A stretch of 64,000 nt of DNA from Rhodobacter aestuarii. GTDB taxonomy: Bacteria > Pseudomonadota > Alphaproteobacteria > Rhodobacterales > Rhodobacteraceae. A model generated the notes under the pieces. It did no database searches. It was not told the origin of the DNA and was given only the letters and a program-made list of their open reading frames with translations. A program made the position numbers and the translations under genes. The first letter of the stretch is position 1. Each line of letters begins with the position of its first letter. Shown piece after piece: positions 1-9,002 of the stretch. The stretch spans positions 62,001-126,000 of the forward strand of contig NZ_FTOG01000002.1 of the NCBI RefSeq assembly GCF_900156655.1. Direction: 5' to 3'.

Positions 1-1373
1 AAATCGTGGCCGCAGAGGGCGAGACGGTGGGCGTGAACGCCCTGCTTGCCACGCTGACTTCCGCAGGCGCCGGTGCGGCGCCCGCGCAACCCAAATCCGA
101 AGGCAAGGCTGTCCGGGAAGAAGCCACGCCGGTTACTCAAGAGGTCAAGATGACGGATGTAATGGTGCCTGCGCTGGGCGAAAGCGTGTCGGAAGCCACC
201 GTTTCCACCTGGTTCAAGAAAGCTGGGGACAGTGTCGCGCTGGATGAGATCCTGTGTGAGCTTGAAACCGATAAAGTCTCGGTCGAAGTGCCCTCCCCCG
301 TGGCAGGCACGCTGAGCGAAATCCTTGCCGGTGAAGGCGAGACCGTGGCCGCAGGTGGCAAGCTGGCCATCGTCGCCGAAGGCGCGGGCGGCGCGGCTCC
401 GGCCCCGCAAAAAGCTGCGGCCCCGGCGGCGGCCCCGGCCCCGGCTGCGGGCGGCAAAGATGTCGAACATGCGCCCGCCGCGAAAAAGGCGATGGCCGAA
501 GCGGGTCTTTCGCCCGATCAAGTCACCGGCACGGGCCGCGATGGCCGCATCATGAAAGAAGATGTGGCCGCCGCCGCTGCAGCGACCCCGGCGCCCGCCC
601 CCGCGACCACGCAAGTCTCGATCGCGCCGCCGCCGGCTTCGGTGCCGCGCGCCCCGGTGCCTGCCGAAGACGCCGCGCGCGAAGAACGGGTGAAAATGAC
701 CCGCCTGCGCGCCACCATCGCGCGCCGCCTGAAAGACGCGCAAAACACCGCCGCGATGCTGACCACCTATAACGAGGTGGATATGTCGGCGGTGATGGAA
801 CTGCGCAACGCCTACAAAGACCAGTTCGAGAAAAAGCACGGCGTGAAACTGGGCTTCATGTCCTTCTTTGTGAAGGCCTGCTGCCACGCGCTCAAAGAAG
901 TGCCCGAGGTGAACGCCGAAATTGATGGCGGCGACATCATCTACAAAAACTACGTCCATATGGGCGTGGCTGTGGGCACGCCGTCGGGGCTTGTTGTGCC
1001 GGTGGTGCGTGATGCCGATGCCAAAGGCTTTGCGACGATTGAAAAAGAGATCGGCGCACTGGGCAAACGCGGCCGCGATGGCAAGCTGACCATGGCGGAA
1101 ATGCAAGGCGGCTCCTTCACCATCTCGAACGGTGGCGTTTACGGCTCGCTGATGTCGAGCCCGATCTTGAACCCGCCGCAATCGGGCATTTTGGGCATGC
1201 ACAAAATCCAAGAGCGCCCGATGGTGATCAAAGGCCAGATCGTGATCCGCCCGATGATGTATCTGGCGCTGAGCTACGACCACCGCATCGTCGATGGCAA
1301 AGGCGCGGTGACCTTCCTCGTGCGCGTCAAAGAAGCGCTCGAAGATCCGCGCCGCTTGCTAATGGATCTCTGA
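1..1373 (+). CDS. sucB: 2-oxoglutarate dehydrogenase E2, dihydrolipoyllysine succinyltransferase (5' partial)
   Basis: This is the E2 core of the 2-oxoglutarate dehydrogenase complex. It moves the succinyl group from E1 to CoA through a lipoyl arm in the TCA cycle. The frame is open from the window edge, so the true start lies upstream. What remains of a first lipoyl domain ([12 protein letters not shown]) is followed by a complete second lipoyl domain, visible residues about 50-124, with the lipoylated lysine in the ETDKVSVE motif. A peripheral-subunit-binding domain follows at about 150-190. The acyltransferase domain ends with the catalytic DHRIVDG motif. Alanine/proline-rich linkers separate the domains. 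Two lipoyl domains instead of one is a variant known in Rhodobacteraceae. The E3 gene follows 128 bases downstream, with a terminator between them. The family call is firm; choice of the succinyl rather than acetyl enzyme rests on overall similarity. Confidence 0.93.
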   Translation, partial: IVAAEGETVGVNALLATLTSAGAGAAPAQPKSEGKAVREEATPVTQEVKMTDVMVPALGESVSEATVSTWFKKAGDSVALDEILCELETDKVSVEVPSPVAGTLSEILAGEGETVAAGGKLAIVAEGAGGAAPAPQKAAAPAAAPAPAAGGKDVEHAPAAKKAMAEAGLSPDQVTGTGRDGRIMKEDVAAAAAATPAPAPATTQVSIAPPPASVPRAPVPAEDAAREERVKMTRLRATIARRLKDAQNTAAMLTTYNEVDMSAVMELRNAYKDQFEKKHGVKLGFMSFFVKACCHALKEVPEVNAEIDGGDIIYKNYVHMGVAVGTPSGLVVPVVRDADAKGFATIEKEIGALGKRGRDGKLTMAEMQGGSFTISNGGVYGSLMSSPILNPPQSGILGMHKIQERPMVIKGQIVIRPMMYLALSYDHRIVDGKGAVTFLVRVKEALEDPRRLLMDL

Positions 1374-1384
1374 TCTCACGCTCA

Positions 1385-1412
1385 GGGGCGGCCCCGCGCC
1401 GCCCCTTCTTTT
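1385..1412 (+). terminator. Rho-independent terminator after sucB
   Basis: A perfect 8-bp stem (GGGGCGGC 1385-1392 with GCCGCCCC 1398-1405) and a 5-base loop are followed by TTCTTTT. It lies 11 bases after the sucB stop. It may attenuate rather than block read-through to lpdA. Confidence 0.8.
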
Positions 1413-1501
1413 CCACCCCCTTCGACTTGGTGAAAATATCCTCGGGGGGTCTCGGGGGGCAGACAGCCCCCCGGCGCGATCAGTCAAAAAGGACGAAACC
1501 C

Positions 1502-2890
1502 ATGGCAGAATTCGACGTTATCGTGATCGGCGGCGGCCCGGGCGGCTATGTCTGTGCCATTCGCTGCGCCCAATTGGGGCTCAAAACCGCCTGTGTCGAG
1601 GGGCGCGGTGCGCTTGGCGGCACCTGCCTCAATGTGGGCTGCATCCCCTCCAAGGCGCTGCTTCATGCCACGCATGAACTGCATGAAATGCATGAGAACT
1701 TCGACAAAATGGGCCTCACCAATGCCAAGGTGAAGGTCGATTGGGCGAAGATGCAATCTTACAAACAAGACGTGATCGACGGCAACACCAAGGGCATCGA
1801 GTTCTTGTTCAAAAAGAACAAGGTCACCTATCTGCAAGGCTGGGGCTCGATCCCGGCGGCGGGTCAGGTGAAAGTCGGCGACGAGGTGCATTCGGCCAAG
1901 AACATCGTCATCGCAACCGGGTCTGAGGCCGCAAGCCTGCCCGGCATCGAGATTGACGAGCAAACCGTGGTCACCTCCACCGGTGCGCTGAGCCTGCCGA
2001 AAATCCCCAAATCCATGGTGGTGATTGGCGCGGGCGTGATTGGGCTTGAGCTTGGCTCGGTCTACAAACGTCTTGGCGCCGATGTGACTGTGGTCGAATA
2101 TCTCGACGCGATCACCCCGGGCATGGATGCCGAGGTCGCCAAAGGCCTGCAAAAGATCCTCACGAAACAGGGGCTCAACTTCGTTTTGGGCGCCGCCGTG
2201 AGCGGGGTCGAAAAATCGAAGAGCAAGAACACCGTCAAATACACCCTGCGCAAAGATGACAGCGCCCACGAGATTGAGGCCGAAGTGGTGCTGGTGGCAA
2301 CGGGCCGCAAACCCTTCACCGGCGGTTTGGGGCTTGAGGCGCTCGGCGTTGAGATGCTGCCGCGCGGTCAGGTGAAAACCAACGACCATTGGGCGACCTC
2401 GGTCCCCGGCCTCTATGCGATTGGCGATGCGATTGTGGGCCCGATGCTCGCCCACAAGGCCGAAGACGAAGGCATGGCCGTGGCCGAAGTGATTGCGGGC
2501 AAACATGGCCATGTGAATTACGACGTGATCCCCGGCGTCATCTACACCACGCCCGAGGTTGCCTCGGTCGGCAAAACCGAAGAGGTGCTGAAGCAAGAAG
2601 GCCGCGCCTATAGGGTGGGCAAGTTCTCCTTCATGGGTAATGGCCGCGCGAAAGCGGTGTTCCAAGCTGATGGGTTTGTGAAACTGCTCGCAGATGCGAC
2701 GACGGACCGGATTTTGGGCTGCCACATCATCGGCCCCGGCGCGGGCGACCTGATCCACGAGGTTTGCGTGGCGATGGAATTTGGCGCCTCGGCCCAAGAC
2801 CTCGCGCTGACCTGCCACGCCCACCCGACCTATTCGGAAGCGGTGCGCGAAGCCGCCCTTGCCTGCGGCGACGGCGCGATCCACGCGTAA
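1502..2890 (+). CDS. lpdA: Dihydrolipoyl dehydrogenase (E3)
   Basis: This flavoprotein of 462 residues reoxidises the dihydrolipoyl groups of 2-oxo acid dehydrogenases with NAD+. The N-terminal FAD-binding GGGPGG motif is at residues 10-15. The redox-active disulfide is C42/C47 in CLNVGC. A second dinucleotide motif for NAD (GAGVIG) follows in the middle. The C-terminal HAHPTYSE supplies the catalytic His-Glu pair of the partner subunit. The ATG at 1502 was chosen because it begins the conserved [10 protein letters not shown] and has AGGA 8 bases upstream; an in-frame extension to 1427 is not conserved in type. It completes the operon with sucB. Confidence 0.95.
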   Translation: MAEFDVIVIGGGPGGYVCAIRCAQLGLKTACVEGRGALGGTCLNVGCIPSKALLHATHELHEMHENFDKMGLTNAKVKVDWAKMQSYKQDVIDGNTKGIEFLFKKNKVTYLQGWGSIPAAGQVKVGDEVHSAKNIVIATGSEAASLPGIEIDEQTVVTSTGALSLPKIPKSMVVIGAGVIGLELGSVYKRLGADVTVVEYLDAITPGMDAEVAKGLQKILTKQGLNFVLGAAVSGVEKSKSKNTVKYTLRKDDSAHEIEAEVVLVATGRKPFTGGLGLEALGVEMLPRGQVKTNDHWATSVPGLYAIGDAIVGPMLAHKAEDEGMAVAEVIAGKHGHVNYDVIPGVIYTTPEVASVGKTEEVLKQEGRAYRVGKFSFMGNGRAKAVFQADGFVKLLADATTDRILGCHIIGPGAGDLIHEVCVAMEFGASAQDLALTCHAHPTYSEAVREAALACGDGAIHA

Positions 2891-2898
2891 AGATCGAA

Positions 2899-2920
2899 GG
2901 GCGGCCTTGCGGGGCCGCCC
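2899..2920 (+). terminator. Stem-loop terminator after lpdA
   Basis: GGGCGGCC (2899-2906) pairs with GGCCGCCC (2913-2920), loop TTGCGG. The downstream tract (CTCATTAC) is poor in T, so termination strength is uncertain. Confidence 0.55.
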
Positions 2921-2939
2921 CTCATTACAAGGTCACGTT

Positions 2940-3473
2940 ATGAAACGCTTTTTTATTCAGACCTTTCTGACCGCTTCGCTTGTTGCAAGCCCCGGCGCGG
3001 CGCAAGACCGGGTTCAAGCCTATCTCGATATGTTTGACACTTGGTGCCTGTCGCGGCTTCAAGACCCAACGCAGGATTGGGAAGCACACTACCCTAAGGC
3101 AGGGCACGGCGTTTCGTCCCATTTCGAAGTCAACAACATTCCCCAAAGCACCTACAAGCGCGTTTATGAGCCGTTTGGTCTTGCCCTTGAGCAGGAAAAA
3201 CATACCTGCAGGGTCAGCGAAGAGGACCCAAAATTCACTCTGCAAGAGGGCATCGCCCTGCAAGATGGGCTTACGCGGCTCATGGCACGCCGTTACCCGG
3301 ACCTTCTGGTGCAAGACGACCGAAGTTTGTCGGCGTTTGATCTTAACCGGACATGGACAGATGGCCCTGCCAGAACAGAGAAAGCCCATTGGGGCGTGAT
3401 CTATCTGAAGTTCGGCGGCGACCTAGAGGGAACCAGCACAACCCTCGCCCTTCCCCGCGGGAGCGGGCTTTAG
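2940..3473 (+). CDS. Exported hypothetical protein
   Basis: The product of 177 residues is not recognised. The ATG at 2940 starts a typical Sec signal peptide (MKRFF, hydrophobic core, cleavage near GAAQ), so the mature part of about 155 residues probably acts in the periplasm. Two cysteines in the mature region, in DTWCLSR and KHTCRV, could form a disulfide, which fits export. An alternative in-frame start at 2859 would overlap lpdA and hide the signal peptide, so it was not used. No catalytic motif is visible. It converges with the thioesterase gene, the stop codons overlapping by 4 bases. Confidence 0.7.
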   Translation: MKRFFIQTFLTASLVASPGAAQDRVQAYLDMFDTWCLSRLQDPTQDWEAHYPKAGHGVSSHFEVNNIPQSTYKRVYEPFGLALEQEKHTCRVSEEDPKFTLQEGIALQDGLTRLMARRYPDLLVQDDRSLSAFDLNRTWTDGPARTEKAHWGVIYLKFGGDLEGTSTTLALPRGSGL

Positions 3474-3973
3474 TCGGTTTTCCCCAACGCGGCGGCTTCC
3501 ATCTGCGCTTCGTGTTCGCGCCGCAGCGCCTTGCGCAGTTCCGCCGCTTTCCAGCGCAGCTTCTCGGTTTCGTTTGCAGGTTCAAGCGGCGGCACCGGCA
3601 CGGTTTTGCCCGCCTCATCCACCGCCACCATGGTGAAATAGCAGCTGTTGGTGTGGCGTCGCGTGCCCTCGCGGATGTTTTCCGCCTCCACCCGGATGCC
3701 AATCTCCATCGACGAGCGCCCAGTGTGGTTCACGCTGGCGCGAAACCGCACCAATTCGCCCACATGGATCGGCTCTTTAAAGATCACTTGGTCGACCGAG
3801 ATCGTCACCGCGTAGCGGCCCGAATAGCGCGAGGCGAGCGAGAACGCGACCCTGTCGAGCCAGTTGAGCAGCGCGCCGCCGTGCACCTTGCCCGAGAAAT
3901 TGGCAAGATCGGGCGTCATCAGCACCGTCATTTCAAGCGTTTTGCGTTCTTCTTCGGTGAGCGTGTTGGTCAT
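3470..3973 (-). CDS. Acyl-CoA thioesterase, hotdog fold
   Basis: The predicted cytoplasmic enzyme of 167 residues hydrolyses acyl-CoA thioesters. The sequence carries hallmarks of the YciA/ACOT-type single hotdog: an N-terminal strand, then FSGKVHGGALLNWLDRVA, where GGxLLxxxD marks the central helix and active-site region, followed by the strands TISVDQVIFKEPI and FTMVAVDEAGK. The C-terminus is a charged helix. The start at 3973 (MTNTLTEEE) has GAGG about 9 bases upstream; a start 18 bases further out is possible. It stands alone on this strand. Substrate chain length cannot be told from sequence. Confidence 0.85.
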   Translation of the reverse strand: MTNTLTEEERKTLEMTVLMTPDLANFSGKVHGGALLNWLDRVAFSLASRYSGRYAVTISVDQVIFKEPIHVGELVRFRASVNHTGRSSMEIGIRVEAENIREGTRRHTNSCYFTMVAVDEAGKTVPVPPLEPANETEKLRWKAAELRKALRREHEAQMEAAALGKTD

Positions 3974-4051
3974 GGCTGCCTCGCAATTCAAGCGGCCCCT
4001 GACTAACCTGCCGCTGTCAAACTTTCTACGCTCGATCCTGCGACCAAGCGT

Positions 4052-4714
4052 CTAACCCGCCAGATGGCGCAAGCCTTGCGTCACATCGGTGCGCACAGCC
4101 AGCCGCAGGCCCGGCTCATCGCCGGCACGCAACGCGGCCAGAATCAACCGGTGATGGCGCGGCGGCTCGTTGCGGGGCACCTTGTCGTAAAGGGCGCGCA
4201 TCGTGGGGCCAAGCTGAAGCCAGACCGTTTCAAGCACCGCCAGCATCGCCGGGGCCTGCGCGCGCAAATAAAGCGTGCGGTGAAATTCCAAATTGGTGCG
4301 GATAAAACTTACCGCATCCGCTTTTGCAACGGCTTCGGCATTGGCGGTGTTGATCGTGGCCAAGCGGTCAATCAGCGCAAGGTGCGCGCGTGGCAGGGCA
4401 CGCGAGGCCAGTTCCGGCTCTATCAGCGCGCGCAGCGCCGCCAATTCCTCGATCCGTTCATTGGTGAGTTCTGGCGTTGCCACCCGGCCAGAGGACGACA
4501 GCGTCAAAGCCCCTTCCGCCACCAAGCGCCGCAATGCCTCGCGCACCGGGGTCATGGACAGGCCGAATTGCTTGCCAAGACCGCGCAACGTCAGCGCCTG
4601 GCCGGGCAACATCTCCCCCACCAAAATTTGCTGGCGCAAGATCCGATACAGCCGATCATGCGCTGCCGCTTCCGCGGGCAAAGGTTTGGTGGGGCGTGGC
4701 AGGGTCTCAGACAT
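4052..4714 (-). CDS. GntR-family transcriptional regulator, FCD subfamily
   Basis: A DNA-binding regulator of 220 residues. The N-terminal winged helix (about residues 17-85) has the GntR pattern PGQALTLRGLGKQFGLSMTPVREALRRL. The C-terminal all-helical FCD ligand-binding domain holds ELASRAL, FHRTLY and the HHRLILAALRAGD motif, whose histidines usually help bind metal and an organic acid ligand. Nothing in the neighbouring genes obviously identifies its target; FCD regulators normally control transport or catabolism of small acids. Single-gene unit, 53 bases downstream of the metalloprotease gene on the same strand. Confidence 0.88.
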   Translation of the reverse strand: MSETLPRPTKPLPAEAAAHDRLYRILRQQILVGEMLPGQALTLRGLGKQFGLSMTPVREALRRLVAEGALTLSSSGRVATPELTNERIEELAALRALIEPELASRALPRAHLALIDRLATINTANAEAVAKADAVSFIRTNLEFHRTLYLRAQAPAMLAVLETVWLQLGPTMRALYDKVPRNEPPRHHRLILAALRAGDEPGLRLAVRTDVTQGLRHLAG

Positions 4715-4767
4715 GCGCCTTTGTGATCACAAACGCGGCACTCGTCAATGTGACCCAGCGTCCCGCG

Positions 4768-5466
4768 TCACTCTCGCAGCCGGATCGCCTGCAAGGCGCC
4801 GCCATGTGCCTTCAGCCAAGCTCGATGCGGCGCGTAGTCGGGCATGAGCCGCGCCACCACCGCCCAAAACGCCGGAGAATGATTCATCTCCGCCAAATGC
4901 GCCACCTCATGCGCGGCGACATAGTCGAGCACCTCGGGCGGGGCCATAATCAACCGCCATGAATAGCTCAGCGAGCCATCCGCCGCGCAAGAGCCCCAGC
5001 GCGAGCGCGTGTCGCGCAAGGTGATCCGCTTGAAGGGCCGCCCGAGCACCTTGGCATGACGCTCTGTCGCTTCTTGCAGGCGCATCCTTGCGCAATGCTT
5101 CAAGAAGGTCTCAAGCCGCGCGCCGAGGCGTTCTTCCCCACCCGGCACCAAGAGCCGGTCGCCCTCCACCTTTGGCGCGCGCAACCGGGCCTCTTCAATG
5201 CGCAGATCCCGCCCCTCAAAAGGAAGTGTCTCGCCAAAGCCGGGACGCCGCACCGAGGGCAACTTTTCCAGCGCCCCACGCAGCCAAGCGCTTTGCCCTT
5301 GCGCAAAGGCCACCGCCTCCGACATCCGTGCCCGCAACGGCATGGTCAGCGTCACCGCGCCATCAATCCGGCTCACCCGCAACGAAAACCGCCGCGCCCG
5401 GGTCGAGCGGCGCACCGCCACCATCACGCCGGGCAGATCGGGCAAAACAAGCGAGTTGTCGGTCAT
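4768..5466 (-). CDS. YgjP/SprT-like zinc metalloprotease (M48-related, DUF45)
   Basis: The 232-residue protein carries the zinc-binding HEVAH at residues 186-190 followed by H196 in the LAEMNHSPAFW context, the signature of the YgjP/WLM-like family. Upstream is the conserved TRSRWGSC segment. The N-terminal region is basic (RRSTRARRFSLRV). No signal peptide or membrane segment is seen, so it is cytoplasmic. The cellular substrate is not established for this family. The start at 5466 is chosen because upstream in-frame sequence runs into the promoter of the divergent zinc-ribbon gene; the ribosome site is weak. Divergent from the next gene across about 107 bases. Confidence 0.85.
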   Translation of the reverse strand: MTDNSLVLPDLPGVMVAVRRSTRARRFSLRVSRIDGAVTLTMPLRARMSEAVAFAQGQSAWLRGALEKLPSVRRPGFGETLPFEGRDLRIEEARLRAPKVEGDRLLVPGGEERLGARLETFLKHCARMRLQEATERHAKVLGRPFKRITLRDTRSRWGSCAADGSLSYSWRLIMAPPEVLDYVAAHEVAHLAEMNHSPAFWAVVARLMPDYAPHRAWLKAHGGALQAIRLRE

Positions 5467-5572
5467 TTGAGAGCAGCTTTGAACAATTGGAACGCGAAAA
5501 GGCTTTGACACCCCGTTGCGGTTGTGGCAATCGGCTGCGACTCTGTGCGAACGAGCCTGCCAGGAGACTTCC

Positions 5573-5902
5573 ATGCCGAAAGAGGAATGGGGCGTCAAGC
5601 GCCTCTGCCCGCATTGTGCGAGCCGGTTCTACGATCTGACCAAGGACCCGATGACCTGCCCGGTTTGCGGCAACAGCTTCACGCTGGAAAGCCTGACCGC
5701 TGCGGGCCGTGGCCGTGTGATGGTGGCCGATAAAGCCGCGCCGCGCGAAACCGAGGTTGATGTCGAGGATCTGACCGAAGACGATCTCGATGATGATAGC
5801 GGCGACGTCGATCTTGACGACGATCTGCTTGAAGATGACGAGGACGATAACGTCTCGCTCGATGACATCGCTGATGTCGCGAGCAATGAAGATGAGAGCT
5901 GA
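5573..5902 (+). CDS. TIGR02300-family zinc-ribbon protein with acidic tail
   Basis: The small protein of 109 residues is of a type found in alphaproteobacteria. It opens with a four-cysteine ribbon (CPHC, then CPVC) around the FYDLTKDP motif that defines the family. The second half is extremely acidic, consisting largely of Asp/Glu stretches, and likely unstructured. Function is unknown; the ribbon suggests a nucleic-acid or protein interaction, but that is inference. CAGGAG 7 bases before the ATG decides the start. A strong terminator follows. Confidence 0.85.
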   Translation: MPKEEWGVKRLCPHCASRFYDLTKDPMTCPVCGNSFTLESLTAAGRGRVMVADKAAPRETEVDVEDLTEDDLDDDSGDVDLDDDLLEDDEDDNVSLDDIADVASNEDES

Positions 5903-5931
5903 GCCAAGCGGCCAAGCCATCTGACGAACAG

Positions 5932-5958
5932 GGCGCAAGGGCAACCTTGCGCCTTTTT
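5932..5958 (+). terminator. Rho-independent terminator
   Basis: GGCGCAAGG (5932-5940) pairs perfectly with CCTTGCGCC (5945-5953), loop GCAA, followed by five T. It ends the TIGR02300 transcript and separates it from the tRNA gene. Confidence 0.9.
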
Positions 5959-6092
5959 CTTTGCCACATGGGACGCGCTGCGGGGTGATGAAAAAAATTC
6001 TGTGCCAGCGCCGAAATTCCTCTTGCGCCCGCCCGAGCCTCCCCGTATAGACCCCCCACGCAAGACGCACAGCGGATTGCAGACCTCACGGT

Positions 6093-6169
<77 letters not shown>

Positions 6170-6704
6170 TTTCACATACATTAGTGAAATCAAGCACTTA
6201 CGCGGTCATGCTGACCATGCTGACCGCCCCATGCTGACCAACTCTGCTTGAAGCCTTCCTGCTCATTGGACGGTTCTTCCCGAGGCCGCAGACGCGTCCA
6301 CGACTCACGCTAGATCGCATCTTATTAGCCGCTGCGCGAGGCTCCACGCTGTCCGAGATGCGCGTAGCGATAGAGCGAAGACCCCGCACCTCCGAAGCGC
6401 ACAGGCTGCCCCCTTGGCGGCATTGCAAACGAACCGCCGGGTGGCCCTTGTCGCGCCCGCTCCGGTGCCCGCAAAGGCTTCGCTGGGTCCGCGCGCAGCT
6501 TTAACAGATTGACGCCCCCACGAAGAGTTTCGGCCAGAACTTCTCGCCCCGGCCCATGCCTTCAATGACCGCCAGCGCCCACAGGCTGCCCCGTGAGCGC
6601 CATCGCCGACAAACCCGAGCCACGCCAAGGCCATCCGAAGATGGTCCCCAGCGCGGCCCGAGCGGTCACCCTAGCGGGGTTCGATGTATTGCACCGATGC
6701 GGTC
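6170..6704. other. Left end of element without a recognisable gene
   Basis: This stretch of 535 bases holds three arm-type repeats (6207-6239), a short inverted repeat ATTTCAC/GTGAAAT (6169-6175 and 6184-6190) and a 13-bp direct repeat CACAGGCTGCCCC at 6400-6412 and 6580-6592. An arginine-rich frame on the minus strand at 6305-6634 has no recognisable domain and is probably not a gene. The rest shows nothing I can interpret; it may be decayed sequence. Confidence 0.6.
6207..6239 (+). repeat. Three CATGCTGACC repeats near attL (candidate integrase arm sites)
   Basis: Identical 10-mers lie at 6207-6216, 6216-6225 and 6230-6239, all in the same orientation. The second and third are 14 bases apart start to start. 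The same 10-mer occurs twice with the same 14-base spacing near attR. Position 38-70 bases inside the attachment core and presence at both ends match arm-type binding sites of lambda-like integrases. Confidence 0.65.
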
Positions 6705-7235
6705 TCAGTAGCCGCGTTCACGCGCAAGGGCAGCTTCTGCGCCCCGTGCTTCACGATAGGCGCGCGTGTCGGCGGCTTCATTGAACGGGTTGCCGTTGTG
6801 GCCACGCAGCCAAGTGAAGGTGACGTTCCGCCCAGCGGCAGCCGCTTCCAACCGTTCCCACAGGTCGCGGTTCTTCACAGGCTTCTTGCTGGCAGTCATC
6901 CAGCCCTTGGCCTTCCAGCCCGGCAGCCAATCATTCATGCCGTTGGGGACGATGTTGGCGTCCGAGAACACGGTGATCGGTTCATCCGTGACTTTGCCGA
7001 GGCTTTCAAGCGCGACACAGGCAGCGGTCATTTCCATTCTGATGTTGGTCGTGTTGAGGTCGCGACCGCCGCGTTCCATTTGCTTGACGATGTCGCCCGC
7101 CGCAGTCCGGCGCAGGATGATTGCCCCGTAACCGCCCGGTCCGGGGTTCCCGACGGCAGAGCCATCCGGGTAGATTTCGATGCGGGTCTGGCTGTCCTGC
7201 GGCAAGGCCCCGGCGGTGATGTTTTGCATGTTCAT
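6705..7235 (-). CDS. rnhA: Ribonuclease HI, element-borne
   Basis: The 176-residue enzyme cleaves the RNA strand of RNA-DNA hybrids. The four acidic/His positions of RNase HI are visible: D24 in YPDGSAVGNPGPGGYG, E68 in NIRMEMTAA, D92 in VFSDANIV, and H146 with D156 in WLRGHNGNPFNEAADTRA. It is slightly longer than the chromosomal type and has an N-terminal extension of about 15 residues before the first strand. AAGGAA lies about 7 bases before the ATG. Location inside the tRNA-bounded element suggests a phage or plasmid origin, where RNase H serves primer removal. The catalytic set looks complete. Confidence 0.88.
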   Translation of the reverse strand: MNMQNITAGALPQDSQTRIEIYPDGSAVGNPGPGGYGAIILRRTAAGDIVKQMERGGRDLNTTNIRMEMTAACVALESLGKVTDEPITVFSDANIVPNGMNDWLPGWKAKGWMTASKKPVKNRDLWERLEAAAAGRNVTFTWLRGHNGNPFNEAADTRAYREARGAEAALARERGY

Positions 7236-7345
7236 TTGGTTTTCCTTTGGATGTGTTGATCGGTTCGCCCAAGGGCGTCAAAGAGGGTCGAAAAGGGGAG
7301 CGATCTGGCACCCCATAGAAACTAGCATTTTGCTAGGTCTAGGGT

Positions 7346-8161
7346 TCAGAACGCGTCGTCGGTGTCGGGAGTGCGAAGGTCTTCGTGTTCGTCGGCGAAC
7401 TCGTCGCGTTCGGCGAAGAGGTAGTCCGTCATGCTACGCAGGCGCACTGGTCCGAAGGCGTAGTTCAGCGCCTCGGCTGCGATTGTTTCATCCTGTAGCG
7501 TCAGCTTTCCCATCGCTTGACGCAGCTTCTCGCCAGCATCGACAATCAAAGCGTTGCGGGCTTCGTCGGTCATCTCGGACTGCTCTTCCCGGTCAGGAAG
7601 TTCATCCACTCGATCTCGCGACCAATCCCCCGTTGGCTCACTTCCAGCTTCGCGCATCACGCTCAACCGCTTGCGCATGTTGCCAACCGTGCGGGCTGCC
7701 ACGCCCCAAGAGCGGGCGATTTCCGGGATGGATGCGCGCTTGCCCGGCAAACACACGGTGCGCCATGCGCCGTTGGTCCGCTCCTGATTGTTCAGCGCGA
7801 TTGAGACCCGAGAGTTCGCCTTCCCGGCCCGCGTTGCGGCTTGCTGCGGTGTTCCTTTGATGATCGTTGCGGGGATGACAGCATCGGTGCCCCGTGCGGT
7901 CGCGTAAGCGTTCAGCCTGTGGTTCCCGTCAAGGAGGACCAAGCGGCCTGTTTCTTGGCCTTCTGCGTCGGTTTCCTGCCAAAGCAAAATCGGGTCGAGT
8001 TCTCCCATCTCTCGGACAAGGCGGGCTAGGTCGCGGACGTGCCAATCGTAGATGCTCGTCTGCCGAAACTGGAAGTCAGAGCTGGTGGAAATTTCGCGGG
8101 GACGAATGAAGCGGACGGCGTCAACGTCGGCGGGAGTGAGGGCATGCGGAGGCAGTTGCAT
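7346..8161 (-). CDS. ParB/Srx-like N-terminal domain protein
   Basis: The 271-residue protein has a ParB-type N-terminal domain: the RFIRPREI strand, then LARLVREMGELDPILLWQE and the LLDGNHRLNAYATARG motif, equivalent to the GerR/GNRR-type phosphate-binding box. A helix-turn-helix-like segment follows (SIPEIARSWGVAARTVGNMRKRL). The C-terminal third is acidic and unknown. There is no parA gene nearby and no visible parS, so a role in partition is doubtful. Phage-borne relatives often act as DNA-binding or CTPase/nuclease-like accessory proteins. AAGGAAA precedes the start. Likely part of the same minus-strand unit as RNase H. Confidence 0.75.
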   Translation of the reverse strand: MQLPPHALTPADVDAVRFIRPREISTSSDFQFRQTSIYDWHVRDLARLVREMGELDPILLWQETDAEGQETGRLVLLDGNHRLNAYATARGTDAVIPATIIKGTPQQAATRAGKANSRVSIALNNQERTNGAWRTVCLPGKRASIPEIARSWGVAARTVGNMRKRLSVMREAGSEPTGDWSRDRVDELPDREEQSEMTDEARNALIVDAGEKLRQAMGKLTLQDETIAAEALNYAFGPVRLRSMTDYLFAERDEFADEHEDLRTPDTDDAF

Positions 8162-8243
8162 GTGGTTTCCTTCTGGTGGGGGCGTGTTTGCGTTGTGTTA
8201 TGGCTAAGGGTGGGGTTATTGCCGCACCGCCCCCGCAGAAGGC

Positions 8244-8876
8244 TTATGCGCCCCACTTCTCCAACGCCTTCACGGCCTCGTCGGGATTGTCGATCACCCG
8301 CCGTACCGCGCCCCGTGACAGGCCCAGTTCCTTCGCGATGGCCAGCGTTGCGACCCCGTTCCGGTTCATCTCAAGGATGCGTTCAAGCGTCGGGCGGTCA
8401 TAGCTGGGCTTGCGTCCGCGATAGGCGGTGATGTTTTCCCGTGCAGCGGCGATGCCTGCGCGCTGGGCTTCCTTGATCGCTTCCGCCTGTGCCTGTGCCG
8501 TTGCTGCCATGAAGGCAATCAGCGCATCTCTCACGGCTTCCTGCATGGGGTCCGTTGTGGCCCCGTCAAAGGTCAGCCCATTGATGACAGTGCGGATGAC
8601 CACGCCCTTGCGCATGAAGTGGCGGATGGTGTCGGTCACGTCCTGATAGTTCCGGCCCAGCCGATCAACCCAGCGCACGACAAGAACGTCGCCCCGGCGC
8701 AGCACATCAAAGAGCCGCTTGCCTTCTGGTCTGTCCGCCAGCGCGGTGCTGACGCCAGAGACGCCATGATCGGCGATGACCTCGTCAATCTGAAACCCGG
8801 CGCTCTCGGCCTGCGCCTTCTGAATGTCGATGTTCTGTTCCACGGTCGAGACGCGGGCGTAAAGGATGGTCGCCAT
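8244..8876 (-). CDS. Serine recombinase, resolvase/invertase family
   Basis: A 210-residue site-specific recombinase. The catalytic serine is S10 in the N-terminal YARVSTVEQN motif. The conserved arginines in the VVRWVDRLGRNYQDV segment fit the active site, and the E-helix region (AFMAATAQAQAEAIKEAQRAGIAAAR) is present. A C-terminal helix-turn-helix of Hin type (ATLAIAKELGLSRGAVRRVI) binds DNA. Length is normal for small resolvases/invertases. No inverted repeats marking an invertible segment were seen nearby, so it may resolve dimers of the element or be inherited cargo. Start at 8876 with GGAAA upstream. Confidence 0.9.
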   Translation of the reverse strand: MATILYARVSTVEQNIDIQKAQAESAGFQIDEVIADHGVSGVSTALADRPEGKRLFDVLRRGDVLVVRWVDRLGRNYQDVTDTIRHFMRKGVVIRTVINGLTFDGATTDPMQEAVRDALIAFMAATAQAQAEAIKEAQRAGIAAARENITAYRGRKPSYDRPTLERILEMNRNGVATLAIAKELGLSRGAVRRVIDNPDEAVKALEKWGA

Positions 8877-9002
8877 GAGATTTCCATGTGGCTACAAAGG
8901 TGATGGCTTTTGATAAGGTGGCCGCTGAATCATGTCAACAATCAACGGCCACATCTTTGCGGCCAATACTGGGTGGCCCTTAAGGTACACCCTAGCGGCC
9001 CA

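Noticed and set aside
1484-2884. A 466-codon open frame opposite lpdA
   Set aside because: It is a GC-driven antisense shadow of a highly conserved gene, with no ribosome site or recognisable motif.
6305-6634. A 109-codon minus-strand frame near attL
   Set aside because: Arg/Ala-rich product, no ribosome site, no domain; it spans direct repeats and is probably not coding.
7346-8161. ParB-like gene considered as part of a partition system
   Set aside because: No parA partner and no visible parS-like palindrome in the element.
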